Below are positions 44,963-53,548 of a DNA stretch of 64,000 nt, piece by piece. Position 1 is the stretch's first letter, and the number at the start of each line of letters is the position of its first letter. Below the pieces are notes generated by a model, which was not told the origin of the DNA, ran no database searches, and saw only the letters and a list, made by a program, of their open reading frames with translations. The translations under genes were made by a program, and so were the position numbers. The DNA is from Lachnospiraceae bacterium UBA7202 (GTDB taxonomy: Bacteria; Bacillota; Clostridia; Lachnospirales; Lachnospiraceae), in assembly GCA_002490705.1 (NCBI GenBank), contig DKUO01000044.1:1-64000 (forward strand), read 5' to 3'.

Positions 44963-45952
44963 ATGGATAATGGGGAAAAGAAGGGGACAGGAGGCAGATT
45001 TAATCCTTTTGTCTTAATAGGGATTGCTCTGGGGATAGCGGCAGTGGTGATCGCTGTGACGGCTCAGAACAGAACAGAAAAAAATAATAGCGGACAGGAG
45101 AGTGTGCCGGTAAGCACAGACGTGGGAACTCCACAGGTGTCGGTGTCACTGCCGGGGCTGGAACCGGAGAAGCCGGAGGTAGATTCCTCCAAGGAAATTG
45201 TGGGGGATGTGCTTTTGAGTGACGTGCCCAGGGCGGATTTCAGCTTTTCATTCAACGGAAAGCTAAACGACGCGGCGGTTGTGGTGAGAATGGACGATGA
45301 TGGGCAGACTGACGGAGGAACATATCCAGAGATCACGGAGGATATCTATCCCTTGTTTACGGAAGGGATTGAGGGAGAGGCCCTTTATCTTGACGGCAGC
45401 TACGGTGTGCAGCTTTTGGGGGTGGATGCGTTAAATGAGTCCTATACCATATCTTTTTGGTTTCGTGCGGACGAGATGTATGACTGGTCGCCCTTTTTGC
45501 TGATCGGCTCCTATCTGATGGATGTGGGAGGCAGTCAGAGCTATCTGTCTCTCAACAAAAAGACCACGGAAGAGGGAGAGGAAGTTGTGCCTATTTTCAA
45601 TACCATTGACGCGCCGTTTAACAACTCCTGTGAGGTTCGCCCTGCCATGGATCAGAAAAAATGTATCGAACTGAACGATTGGAACTATATAACAGTCTGT
45701 GTGGACGCTTCCGCCTCCGGGTTGGAGGAGGGAAGAGCCATGGGATATCTGTATTTAAACAGTGAACTGATTGGTTCTGAGGAAGTCTCCAAACTGAATA
45801 TGGACCCGGCAAATGTGAAGGCTTATCTGGGTATCAGCTGTTACGATGAACTGTTCCGCGCTACTTACGATGAGGTACATATCTGGAAACAGATGTTAAG
45901 TGAAAGCCAGATCAGCAGTATGTATACGGCTTATATCAACGCACGGGGTTAA
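44963..45952 (+). CDS. membrane-anchored LamG/concanavalin-like protein
   Basis: A 329-residue protein with a short cytoplasmic N-terminus, one membrane anchor (about 14–36), a Ser/Pro/Glu-rich stalk and an extracellular beta-sandwich. The latter shows the LamG-like run GEALYLDGSYGVQL … YTISFWFRADE … WNYITVCVD … YDEVHIWKQMLSESQI, which is typical of Laminin-G/pentraxin domains that bind carbohydrate or peptide ligands. No catalytic motif is seen. It is 36 bases after the hydratase gene. A surface-binding role is likely; ligand unknown. Confidence 0.78.
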   Translation: MDNGEKKGTGGRFNPFVLIGIALGIAAVVIAVTAQNRTEKNNSGQESVPVSTDVGTPQVSVSLPGLEPEKPEVDSSKEIVGDVLLSDVPRADFSFSFNGKLNDAAVVVRMDDDGQTDGGTYPEITEDIYPLFTEGIEGEALYLDGSYGVQLLGVDALNESYTISFWFRADEMYDWSPFLLIGSYLMDVGGSQSYLSLNKKTTEEGEEVVPIFNTIDAPFNNSCEVRPAMDQKKCIELNDWNYITVCVDASASGLEEGRAMGYLYLNSELIGSEEVSKLNMDPANVKAYLGISCYDELFRATYDEVHIWKQMLSESQISSMYTAYINARG

Positions 45953-45983
45953 GCAGATGGGAAAATGTTCCGATATATAGGGT

Positions 45984-46022
45984 ACAGGGAAGGGACTCAT
46001 GGCCAGAGTTTCGCTTCCTTGT
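45984..46022 (+). ncRNA. structured leader hairpin, unassigned
   Basis: ACAGGGAAG (45984–45992) pairs with CTTCCTTGT (46014–46022) with one G·U pair. Inside, ACTC pairs with GAGT across a GG/TTCG internal loop. It lies 25 bases ahead of a terminator-like hairpin and 150 bases before an exported-protein gene. It matches no riboswitch class I can recall; c-di-GMP, SAM, TPP, FMN, guanidine and T-box consensuses do not fit. Confidence 0.4.
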
Positions 46023-46046
46023 AATCTGAATGATGTTGAGACCAGG

Positions 46047-46094
46047 GACGGTATTTTTTAGGGAAAAGGAATTTCCGTAAAAGTGCCGTCTTTT
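46047..46094 (+). terminator. terminator-like hairpin after the LamG gene
   Basis: Long imperfect stem: GACGG…TTTTTTAGGGAAA against TTTCCGTAAAAGTGCCGTC (46047–46090), then TTTT. It may end the LamG transcript, or be the expression platform of the preceding hairpin. Confidence 0.6.
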
Positions 46095-46173
46095 CTATTG
46101 CCGGGCGTCAGGGAAGGCGCTGTCTGGTGCACAGACGGGTGTGGAAAGCGGTCTTATACAAAAGGAGGGAACG

Positions 46174-47247
46174 TTGATTATTGATTCCAGCAACATAGGA
46201 ATGCAGTCCTCCAGAACCTACCGTTCGATCAAGTATGCGGGTGCGCGGTCTATCGGCGGCACGTTTACGAATGGGAAGGACGGATTGAATTCTCTCTTTG
46301 AGAACCAGCTCGGCGACGGTGAGAAGGCCGGGGAAGGAGAGAAGAGTCAGGAGGAGGCGAAGCTTGAGGATGTTGCCGCGCACTGGCGGAATGTGACCGG
46401 CGGCTGGCAGCTTTCTTCCACAAGAAATGATCCGCAGGAGGCGTTGAGAAGCATTAAGCAGCAATGCGTAGACTTTCTGTTAGAACTTTTGTTCAATTTC
46501 CGTGGACAGAGAAGCGCGGGCGACAGTCCGATTGCGGCTGCGGCAGGAGGCAGTACATTCTGGAATGTGCAGGGGTATCAGACGTAGCATTATCACATGG
46601 AGGAAGAAAACACTACTTTTTCCACACAGGGTACGGTGAAAACGGCGGACGGAAGGGAGTTGTCCTTTAACCTTGAGTTTGGAATGAGCCGCAGATTTGA
46701 AGAGTACTATGAGGAAAATCATGTGTTATCCGTATCTAAATTTAAGGATCCGCTGGTGATCAATCTGGATACCAACATTGCACAGGTATCGGATCAGAAG
46801 TTTTTCTTTGATCTGGACTGCGACGGCGAGGAGGAGGAGATCTCAAGCCTGCAGGCGGGAAGCGGCTTTTTGGCCCTTGATCGGAATGGAGACGGGAAGA
46901 TCAATGACGGCAGTGAGCTTTTTGGCACAAAGAGCGGCGACGGCTTTAAAGATCTCTCACGTTATGATTCGGACGGGAACGGCTGGATCGACGAGGCGGA
47001 CCCCATCTGGGAGAAGCTTTTGATCTGGACAAAGGACGAGAACGGAGAAGACAAAATGTACCATCTATCCGATCTGGGAGTAGGAGCCATCGGTCTTTCC
47101 AGAGTGGGGACGCAGTTTTCCCTGAATTCCGAAAAGACAAACGAGACAAATGCCATGATTCGCAAGACAGGTATTTTCCTGTATGAAAACGGGACGGTAT
47201 CTACGCTTCAGCATTTGGATATGGCGGTATACAACGAGAAAGGATAA
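46174..47247 (+). pseudogene. EF-hand/VCBS-type protein gene interrupted by an in-frame TAG
   Basis: Two pieces in the same frame are separated by a single TAG codon at 46585–46587: 46174–46587 (137 residues, from TTG after AAGGAGGG, starting MIIDSSNIGMQSSR) and 46597–47247 (216 residues). Read through, they form one protein of about 357 residues. The N-terminal part matches Lachnospiraceae proteins that begin IIDSSNIGM. The C-terminal part carries TVKTADGRELSFN and two EF-hand-like loops (DRNGDGKINDGSE, DSDGNGWIDEAD). The second piece has no ribosome site before ATG 46597, so separate translation is doubtful. No annotated function; probable Ca2+-binding. It may be a nonsense-broken gene, a sequencing error or a recoded amber. 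Confidence 0.6.
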
Positions 47248-47262
47248 GGGCATAAAAACAGG

Positions 47263-47296
47263 GACATCCACATAGGTATAGGATATGTGGGGTGTC
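47263..47296 (+). promoter_or_regulatory. hairpin covering the spoIID ribosome site
   Basis: GACA-T-CCACATA (47263–47274) pairs with TATGTGG-GG-TGTC (47284–47296); the ribosome site GGGGTG lies in the right arm and the ATG follows 2 bases later. It could hold translation back. Confidence 0.4.
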
Positions 47297-47298
47297 GC

Positions 47299-48276
47299 AT
47301 GAACAAAAATGGAATCGACTCAAAAAAAACAAACAAGAGGGATGCGTGTAGCTTCCTTTTGTTTGTTTTTTTGCTGCCTTATGTCTGCGCCTGTTTTTGG
47401 GGACATGTGGGGGAAGAGACAGAAAAACTGAGAAGGGATGCTATGAACGGGCAGGACGCCTATATGGTGGAAGTCGCTGTAGAGTGGGGCGTTTGGGAAC
47501 TGCCGGCGGAGGAATATCTGGTATATCGGTTGGCAGTGACCATACCGGAGGACTATCATTTAGAGGCAAAAAAGGCACAGGCGGTGCTCCTTCGCACAGA
47601 GCTGGCGGCTCTGTATCAGGAGGCGGACGGCAAGAGTATCGCGGCACAGGGGGAGGGACTCTCTAAATTTTATCAGGATACGGGCAAGGAGGCAAAAGAG
47701 GTGCTGCGGGAAAGCCGTCAGGCGGTGGAGGAGACAAAAGGGATGATTTTGACCTACCGGGGCGAACCTATCCGGGCTTCCTATTTTAAATTGAGCAACG
47801 GTTATACCAGAGAGGCAAGGGAGAGCGGGGAGGAGGAGTGCCCCTATTTGACAAGGACCGATTGTGAGGAGGACCAGACGTCTTCCGATTATCACAGTGC
47901 GGTGCGGGTGGACAGGGAACGATACATAGACGCGTTACAGGGAGTTTTAAAGGAGAAGTTTGACCGTGAGACAATTTGGGATGCAGGCGAATTTTCCTAC
48001 GATGACTCGGGATATGTGACAAAAGTGTCATATCGTGACGAAACTGGGAGAGAGGAAGAGGTGGACGGCGAGACATTCCGGCATCTTTTCGGGCTTAACT
48101 CTGCTTCCTTTGAGGCGAGGAGGGAGGAGACGAGCGTATTTTTTCAAGTGACGGGGGTGGGACACGGCTTTGGCATGAGCCAGTTTGCGGCGAATTGCAG
48201 GGCAAAAAACGGGCAGACTTATAAAGAAATTCTGGAGAGCTTCTTTTTTCAGACAGAATTAGCAAAATTTGAATAA
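47299..48276 (+). CDS. spoIID: SpoIID/LytB-domain protein, stage II sporulation protein D
   Basis: A 325-residue protein with a signal anchor (about 11–32) and a SpoIID lytic-transglycosylase domain (LPAEEYLVYRLAVTIPEDYHLEAKKAQAV with the conserved glutamates, and C-terminal GVGHGFGMSQFAAN). SpoIID cleaves denuded glycan strands during engulfment. The following gene is a SpoIIQ-like protein, the usual spoIID–spoIIQ neighbourhood of Bacillota, which strengthens the call over a generic LytB. Its sequence is somewhat divergent from canonical SpoIID. ATG 47299 is preferred to GTG 47287. No clear sigma-E promoter was found. Confidence 0.8.
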   Translation: MNKNGIDSKKTNKRDACSFLLFVFLLPYVCACFWGHVGEETEKLRRDAMNGQDAYMVEVAVEWGVWELPAEEYLVYRLAVTIPEDYHLEAKKAQAVLLRTELAALYQEADGKSIAAQGEGLSKFYQDTGKEAKEVLRESRQAVEETKGMILTYRGEPIRASYFKLSNGYTREARESGEEECPYLTRTDCEEDQTSSDYHSAVRVDRERYIDALQGVLKEKFDRETIWDAGEFSYDDSGYVTKVSYRDETGREEEVDGETFRHLFGLNSASFEARREETSVFFQVTGVGHGFGMSQFAANCRAKNGQTYKEILESFFFQTELAKFE

Positions 48277-48381
48277 GCCGGAAAAAATGGGTAAAACTAT
48301 CAGAGAAAACCGGGAGTAGAACGGCCGCCGTTTTGGCAGGCGGAGGGCCAAAGCACCGGAAGAAAACAGGAGGCGAGATTC

Positions 48382-49389
48382 ATGTCGAGAAGAAATAGAA
48401 GCAGTATCAGAAAAGAGAGAATCATCATGCTGGCGTCCTCAGTGTTCGTTCTGGCGGCGCTGACAGTAACCGGCGTTTATGTAAGAAACAATAACCGGGC
48501 TGAAAAGGAAGATTATGTGGTGGATTTTGAGGCTTTGGAACAGGGCAGCGAAGAGCTTGCGGAAAATATGGTGGACGGCGAGGAGCTTGATACGCTTTTT
48601 GCGGGCGTGGGAACGGATGATCTGGACTATGATCCGAATTTTCAGGAAGCCAATTCCCTGCATGTGGAGAACACGGGAGATACAGCAAACACGACCGGAG
48701 TAGAGAAGGCCGGAACGAAGACCACAAAGGACGCAAAGGACAAGCCCGATGAGTCCAAGAGCGGAGAGAAGGACGAAAAGAAAGACGATGAGAAACAGAC
48801 CGCGGATAAGAAGGACGAGCCTGTGAAGAAATCTGCGGATAAAAAGAAGGAATCCGCCACAGATAAGGCTGAGGCGGAAGAGGAAGCCGGTATGTTTGAC
48901 GAGACGGTCGATACCGTTATGAGCGGTGAGGTGCAGGCGGAAGGAGTTGCCACTACGGTACAGCCGGAACTTGATTTCAATGAGGAGGACGGGCTGGTAT
49001 GGCCTATAGTGGGGGATGTGCTGATCAACTACAGCATGGACAAAACGATCTATTTTCCCACGCTGGATCAATATAAGTATAATCCGGCTATTGTGATTTC
49101 CGCCAATCAGGGAGACGCTATCTCGGCGGCTGCGGACGGCCGTGTCACCTCTGTCAGCTATGATCCCGGAACAGGAAATACGGTCGTGATGGAGCTGGGA
49201 AACGGCTATGAACTGACTTACGGCCAACTTGAAAACATTACCGTATCGGAGGGCAGCTATGTGCATGTAGGTGACGGCATAGGGACCGTGGCGGCACCCA
49301 CGAAATACTACAGCCTAGAGGGCACGAACGTGTATTTTAAGCTGACCAAGGATGGGGAGCCGGTAAACCCCATGAGTAAATTAAACTAG
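48382..49389 (+). CDS. spoIIQ: SpoIIQ-like LytM-domain protein, degenerate peptidase
   Basis: A 335-residue protein with one membrane anchor (about 17–37), a long Lys/Glu/Asp-rich low-complexity stalk (about 110–180) and a C-terminal M23/LytM fold (WPIVGDVLINYSMDKTIYFP … GDAISAAADGRVTSVSYDPGTGNTVVMELGNG). The usual M23 metal ligands are missing: no HxH where NVYFKLTKDG ends the fold, so it is not a peptidase. SpoIIQ is likewise an inactive LytM that bridges the engulfed forespore to SpoIIIAH. Position right after spoIID supports this. Sigma-F control is expected, but I could not find a clean site. Confidence 0.78.
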   Translation: MSRRNRSSIRKERIIMLASSVFVLAALTVTGVYVRNNNRAEKEDYVVDFEALEQGSEELAENMVDGEELDTLFAGVGTDDLDYDPNFQEANSLHVENTGDTANTTGVEKAGTKTTKDAKDKPDESKSGEKDEKKDDEKQTADKKDEPVKKSADKKKESATDKAEAEEEAGMFDETVDTVMSGEVQAEGVATTVQPELDFNEEDGLVWPIVGDVLINYSMDKTIYFPTLDQYKYNPAIVISANQGDAISAAADGRVTSVSYDPGTGNTVVMELGNGYELTYGQLENITVSEGSYVHVGDGIGTVAAPTKYYSLEGTNVYFKLTKDGEPVNPMSKLN

Positions 49390-49399
49390 AGGGAAATGC

Positions 49400-50554
49400 A
49401 TGGTTATCATACACGGAAATATCAAGACAATGGAGGGGCGCGATTTCCCGGACGGTTATCTTGAGATTGCGGACGGGAAAATCGTGGCTGTGGGAAATAT
49501 GAAGGACTGTCCGAAAACGGAGGGAGAGATCCTTGACGCACAGGGCAGTCTGGTAATGCCGGGAATCATCGAGGCGCACTGCCATATGGGAATCACGGAG
49601 GAGAAGAAGGGAATGGAGGGGGACGACTGCAATGAGAACGTAGACCCTGTCACGCCGTGGCTCCGCGCGATCGACGCCATCAATCCCATGGACGCCGCTT
49701 TTAATGATGCGCTGCAGGCAGGCATTACCTCAGCCATGATCGGGCCCGGCAGCGCCAATGTGGTGGGCGGGCAATTTGTTTTTGTGAAGACCCATGGCAG
49801 GTGTATCGACAACATGATCGTGAAAGCGCCGGCGGCCATGAAGGTGGCCTTTGGGGAAAATCCTAAGGTAAATTATTCTGGGCAGGGAACATCCCCGTCC
49901 ACCCGTATGGCCATCGCGGCTATGCTCAGGGAAGAACTCTCGAAGGCCGTGGCTTACATGGAAAAGCAGGAAAAGAACGGGGGCGGGGAGAAGAATTTCC
50001 GGTATGAGTGCTGGCTTCCCGTCCTTCGGGGAGAGATTCCCTTGAAGGCCCATGCGCACCGGGCCGATGATATTTTGACGGCTGTGCGGATTGCCAAAGA
50101 ATTTCATCTGCGCATGACCATCGACCACTGTAGCGAGGGACATCTGGTCATGGAGGAGTTAAAAGCGGCCGGGTTTCCTGCCATCGTAGGGCCGGATATG
50201 GCCAGCCGCAATAAGATTGAGGTGCAGAATATGGCGTTTAAGACGGCGGGACTTTTAGCGGGACATGGCATTTTGACTGCCATCACCACGGATCACCCCG
50301 TTTCGAAAATTCAGTTTTTGCCGATCTGCGCCGGGCTTGCGGTGAAGGCCGGTATGGCGCCCGAGGAGGGACTCAGATCTATCACTATCAATGCGGCAAA
50401 GATCTGCGGCGTATCGGACCGGGTGGGAAGCCTGCGGCCGGGCAAAGATGCGGATATTGCCATATTTACGGGAAATCCCATGGAAATATTTACCGAAACG
50501 CTCTATACACTGATTGACGGACAAATTGTATATGATTCGAAAAATAAGAAATGA
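49400..50554 (+). CDS. metal-dependent amidohydrolase
   Basis: A 384-residue amidohydrolase-superfamily TIM-barrel enzyme. The first metal pair is in MPGIIEAHCHMG (about 57–61). Other barrel residues appear in KAHAHRADD and TIDHCSEGH, and the late catalytic aspartate in ITTDHPV. The closing ADIAIFTGNP is typical of imidazolonepropionase-like or cytosine-deaminase-type members. The substrate is a cyclic or linear amide that sequence cannot name. Standard length, GAGGG about 7 bases before the ATG, 10 bases after spoIIQ. Context gives no further hint. Confidence 0.85.
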   Translation: MVIIHGNIKTMEGRDFPDGYLEIADGKIVAVGNMKDCPKTEGEILDAQGSLVMPGIIEAHCHMGITEEKKGMEGDDCNENVDPVTPWLRAIDAINPMDAAFNDALQAGITSAMIGPGSANVVGGQFVFVKTHGRCIDNMIVKAPAAMKVAFGENPKVNYSGQGTSPSTRMAIAAMLREELSKAVAYMEKQEKNGGGEKNFRYECWLPVLRGEIPLKAHAHRADDILTAVRIAKEFHLRMTIDHCSEGHLVMEELKAAGFPAIVGPDMASRNKIEVQNMAFKTAGLLAGHGILTAITTDHPVSKIQFLPICAGLAVKAGMAPEEGLRSITINAAKICGVSDRVGSLRPGKDADIAIFTGNPMEIFTETLYTLIDGQIVYDSKNKK

Positions 50555-50606
50555 TATCTGTTATGGCGGTGCGGAATGTGGTAAAATGTACGCGAGGGAA
50601 ACAATC

Positions 50607-52202
50607 ATGCGAAAGAGTAGACTTTTTCAACAAAAAATCTGCATACTTCTGCTCCTTGCTCTTTTTCTGACCACAGCGGCCGGGTGCGGCGACCTGCGGG
50701 ATTTGCAGATGAATGCGCGGACGAACAGGGAGGAAAGCGACGATTTTACCAGTCTCGGACTCTCGCCGGAGTTTGACTATGAAGTGCCGGAAAGCCTGCC
50801 GAGTATTTTGGTAGATCAGGTGGGCTATGCCGTGGGCAGCAATAAGATTGCCATGATTAACGCAGAGACCCCGCCGGAGACATTCTCGATTCTGGAGGAG
50901 CAGACCGGACGGGAGGTCTACACGGGCAAGGTAGAGAACAAAGGGTTTGACGCTTCCGTGAATGCTTATATCAGTTATGCGGATTTTACGGAATTTAATA
51001 CGGAAGGGACTTATTACATACAGGCGCCGTCAATCGGACGCTCCTATGCGTTTCAGATTGCACAGGAGCCTTTGGACAGTGTTTTTGCCAAGGTGTTTAA
51101 GCAGTATTATTTTAACAGATGCGGCCTGACGCTTTCCTCGGAGCTGGCGGGCGACGCGGCACACAATGCCTGCCATTCCAGAGAAGCGCAGATGAAGGAT
51201 GAGGCGATGATTAAGCGCGACGTGTCGGGAGGATGGCATGTGGATGACATCGGAAGCCGCGATGTGGCAAAAGGCTGTCAGGCGATCAATAACCTCCTTC
51301 TTACCTATGAACTCTATCCGGAGGCTATGGGCGACGATATGAAGATACCGGAGAGTGGCAATGGGATTCCTGATGTGCTTGACGAGGTGAAATATGAGAT
51401 TGACTGGCTTTTGAAGATGCAGGATGCCAAGAGCGGAGCCGTGTATGCCTCCGTCAGTTCTGTTGACAACAAGACGGCGGGCTATATTCTTTATATTGAC
51501 GGGATTACCATGGATGCAACGATTCATTTCGCGGCTGCTATGGCAAAATTCAGTTACCTTTACCAGAGCTATGACCGGCAGTTCGCGACACAATGCCTAC
51601 AGGCTGCGGACAGGGCGTACCGGTATGCGGAAAATTATCTGACGGACATATCGCAGGAACAGTATTTCGATGCGGCTGCGGAGCTTTACCGCGCTACGGG
51701 AGGGTATCAGTATCACAATGTGATCAAATCCTATCTGACGCAGAATACAGATCCGGATTTGGAGAATGATTTTGCCTTTTGGGGATGCGTGACCTACCTT
51801 TCCACAAAGCAGCCGGTGGATATCGCCCTGTGCAAATCCGTAACACAAAATCTGATGCGGAAAGGTGAGGTGATTTCATTTTCCTCAAAGGACTCCAAAT
51901 TGTTGGTGGAGGCGGATGAGAAGCAGGGCAGTAATGCCGGCCTTTTGAGAAAAATGACGAGACTTGCCGTGGTGGATCATATTATCACAAATCATGAATA
52001 TGCCACGGTGCTGGAAAATCATATTCACTATATGCTGGGCCGGAACCTTTTGTCCATTTCTTATCTGGACGGGGAGGGCGAGCGCAATTACCGCGATATT
52101 GACGTGAGTCTGGGGATTATGAACCAGGTGGATCTAAACGCGGAGCTTTTGCTTTTGCTTGCCGCCATTATGGATGATGAGTTGGTGGTGGGGGAAGAGT
52201 GA
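50607..52202 (+). CDS. GH9-related lipoprotein with altered catalytic residues
   Basis: A 531-residue lipoprotein (lipobox TTAAGC, about residue 26). It has an N-terminal cellulase Ig-like domain (ILVDQVGYAVGSNKIAM … GTYYIQ) and a family 9 (alpha/alpha)6 barrel with RDVSGGWHVDD, GNGIPDVLDEVKYEIDWLLKMQD and LGRNLL segments. Active GH9 enzymes have DAGD and, near the end, NEVAINWNA. Here the DAGD position reads VDDI (about 212–215) and the acid/base position reads NQVDLNA (Gln507). It is therefore probably catalytically inactive and may bind beta-glucan at the surface. ATG 50607 is chosen by its GAGGGA site and signal peptide. Convergent with plsC, 2 bases apart. Confidence 0.82.
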   Translation: MRKSRLFQQKICILLLLALFLTTAAGCGDLRDLQMNARTNREESDDFTSLGLSPEFDYEVPESLPSILVDQVGYAVGSNKIAMINAETPPETFSILEEQTGREVYTGKVENKGFDASVNAYISYADFTEFNTEGTYYIQAPSIGRSYAFQIAQEPLDSVFAKVFKQYYFNRCGLTLSSELAGDAAHNACHSREAQMKDEAMIKRDVSGGWHVDDIGSRDVAKGCQAINNLLLTYELYPEAMGDDMKIPESGNGIPDVLDEVKYEIDWLLKMQDAKSGAVYASVSSVDNKTAGYILYIDGITMDATIHFAAAMAKFSYLYQSYDRQFATQCLQAADRAYRYAENYLTDISQEQYFDAAAELYRATGGYQYHNVIKSYLTQNTDPDLENDFAFWGCVTYLSTKQPVDIALCKSVTQNLMRKGEVISFSSKDSKLLVEADEKQGSNAGLLRKMTRLAVVDHIITNHEYATVLENHIHYMLGRNLLSISYLDGEGERNYRDIDVSLGIMNQVDLNAELLLLLAAIMDDELVVGEE

Positions 52203-52204
52203 CC

Positions 52205-52939
52205 TCACACCAACTCTTTATTTTTGAAGTACATTTCTCTGATTACAGACAGGACAGTATCGTCGATATGACGTTTTTGTTCTTTATCGAGGTCCTTCAT
52301 ATAGATGGGCTTGCCGTATTCAATGACTACATGTGTTTTTTTGATCCGGGGCAGATGGGCTTCCCAGACCTGATCTGCGTTATTGATACAGATAGGGATA
52401 ATGGGACATCCGGATTTTTCTGCGATTTTAAAACTGCCGCCGTGGAAGGGGAGAAATTCGTCTGGCTTGGTGCTGCGGCTTCCCTCGGGGAAGATGCAGA
52501 TAGAGATGCCGGATTTCACTTTATCGACTGCTTCCAGAATTGTTTTCATCCCCTGTTTGATATCTTTTCTGTCCAGAAAGAGGCAGTGCAGATTTTTCAT
52601 CCAGTTAGACAGAAGCGGAACCTTTAACATGTCAATTTTTGCAATATAGCCGGTGGGCCTGGGAACGCGCACATAGGTCATGATGATGTCGAAATAGCTT
52701 CTGTGATTGCCTATGTATAGCACGGAAGTGTCCTTGGGAACATTTTCTTCGCCGATTACGGTGACGGACACGCCGGACAAAAAGAGAACACAGCGGAAAG
52801 CCCAGTTGACAATGGCAAGAGAGCTTTTGTCCTTGGCGGATTGGTTGCTTTTTCCGAGGAAATATTCCACGATCAAAAGAGGGATACTGAAAATCAGGAA
52901 CAGGACAACAAAGGCAGCGACTATTATCAGACGTATCAT
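52205..52939 (-). CDS. plsC: 1-acyl-sn-glycerol-3-phosphate acyltransferase
   Basis: About 244 residues with an N-terminal membrane helix (IRLIIVAAFVVLFLIFSIPLLIV) and the PlsC motifs: NHRSYFD (HX4D catalytic), FPEGSRS (glycerol-phosphate binding) and a late PIIPICINN block. It adds the second acyl chain to make phosphatidic acid at the membrane. The frame is open 16 codons upstream (to 52987); ATG at 52939 is preferred because GAAAGG precedes it. Other HX4D acyltransferases of lysophospholipids cannot be excluded. Confidence 0.9.
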   Translation of the reverse strand: MIRLIIVAAFVVLFLIFSIPLLIVEYFLGKSNQSAKDKSSLAIVNWAFRCVLFLSGVSVTVIGEENVPKDTSVLYIGNHRSYFDIIMTYVRVPRPTGYIAKIDMLKVPLLSNWMKNLHCLFLDRKDIKQGMKTILEAVDKVKSGISICIFPEGSRSTKPDEFLPFHGGSFKIAEKSGCPIIPICINNADQVWEAHLPRIKKTHVVIEYGKPIYMKDLDKEQKRHIDDTVLSVIREMYFKNKELV

Positions 52940-53055
52940 GGCGAAAACCTTTCTATGTTTTAGTAATTTTTGTATTAAGTATAGCATTATTCTATAGGAA
53001 TAGACAATGCCTTCGCATAATAAATTAGATAGTAAGAGGATATGCGGAGGAAATT

Positions 53056-53484
53056 ATGGACGGACTAAGCGAGTATCAGAGAAGAGTGGTAAGCATAGGA
53101 CTGATCTGTCTGTTGTGCTTTGCGGTGTACTCCTGCGGGCGGAAACAGGACCCTATGGAAAAAATTAAGGATCTGGAATACACGGTGATAGCGGAGGACA
53201 ATATACCGGAGGAACTGCTTTCGAAAATTGAAGAGCGGAAAGAGAATACCTTTAAGCTGACCTTTGAAGACCAGGGCTTTTTATATATCTGCGTGGGGTA
53301 TGGGACACAGCAGACGGGCGGCTATAGCATTGCGGTCAATGATTTGTATGAGACCGCCAACGCCGTATACATTGACACAAACCTGATCGGCCCGTCTCCG
53401 GAGGAGAAGAGCAAGCCGGTGGAAAGTTATCCTTACGTGGTGGTGAAGACAGAGTTTTCGCAGAAGCCGGTGGTGTTTCAATAA
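53056..53484 (+). CDS. lipoprotein with PrcB C-terminal domain
   Basis: A 142-residue protein. A signal sequence ends in a lipobox-like FAVYSC (Cys about 27). The rest matches the PrcB C-terminal domain, whose typical core TQQTGGYSIAVNDL and late YPYVVVK are both present. PrcB partners a surface protease in Treponema, but small PrcB-domain lipoproteins in clostridia lack a known role. A GGAGG site is 4 bases before the ATG. No protease gene is adjacent. Confidence 0.8.
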   Translation: MDGLSEYQRRVVSIGLICLLCFAVYSCGRKQDPMEKIKDLEYTVIAEDNIPEELLSKIEERKENTFKLTFEDQGFLYICVGYGTQQTGGYSIAVNDLYETANAVYIDTNLIGPSPEEKSKPVESYPYVVVKTEFSQKPVVFQ

Positions 53485-53498
53485 GGTACGAAGATGAG

Positions 53499-53526
53499 TT
53501 GACTTAGCCGAACGGCTTATCATAAG
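53499..53526 (+). promoter_or_regulatory. promoter of pyrC with palindrome in the spacer
   Basis: TTGACT (53499–53504), 16-base spacer, CATAAG (53521–53526). AGCCG-AA-CGGCT (53506–53517) lies within the spacer and may be an operator. Confidence 0.5.
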
Positions 53527-53548
53527 TTTTAACTAAGAGGAGAAAAGC

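Noticed and set aside
45953..46173. c-di-GMP-I/II, SAM, TPP, FMN, guanidine and cobalamin riboswitch signatures.
   Set aside because: None of the conserved core sequences is present; only generic stem plus terminator structure remains.
46597..47247. Separate gene starting at ATG 46597.
   Set aside because: No ribosome site within range and the same frame as the upstream piece; treated as the rear half of one interrupted gene.
48277..48381. sigma-F promoter for spoIIQ.
   Set aside because: A GGAAAAAAT that fits the -10 is present, but no -35 at 15–16 bases; not supportable.
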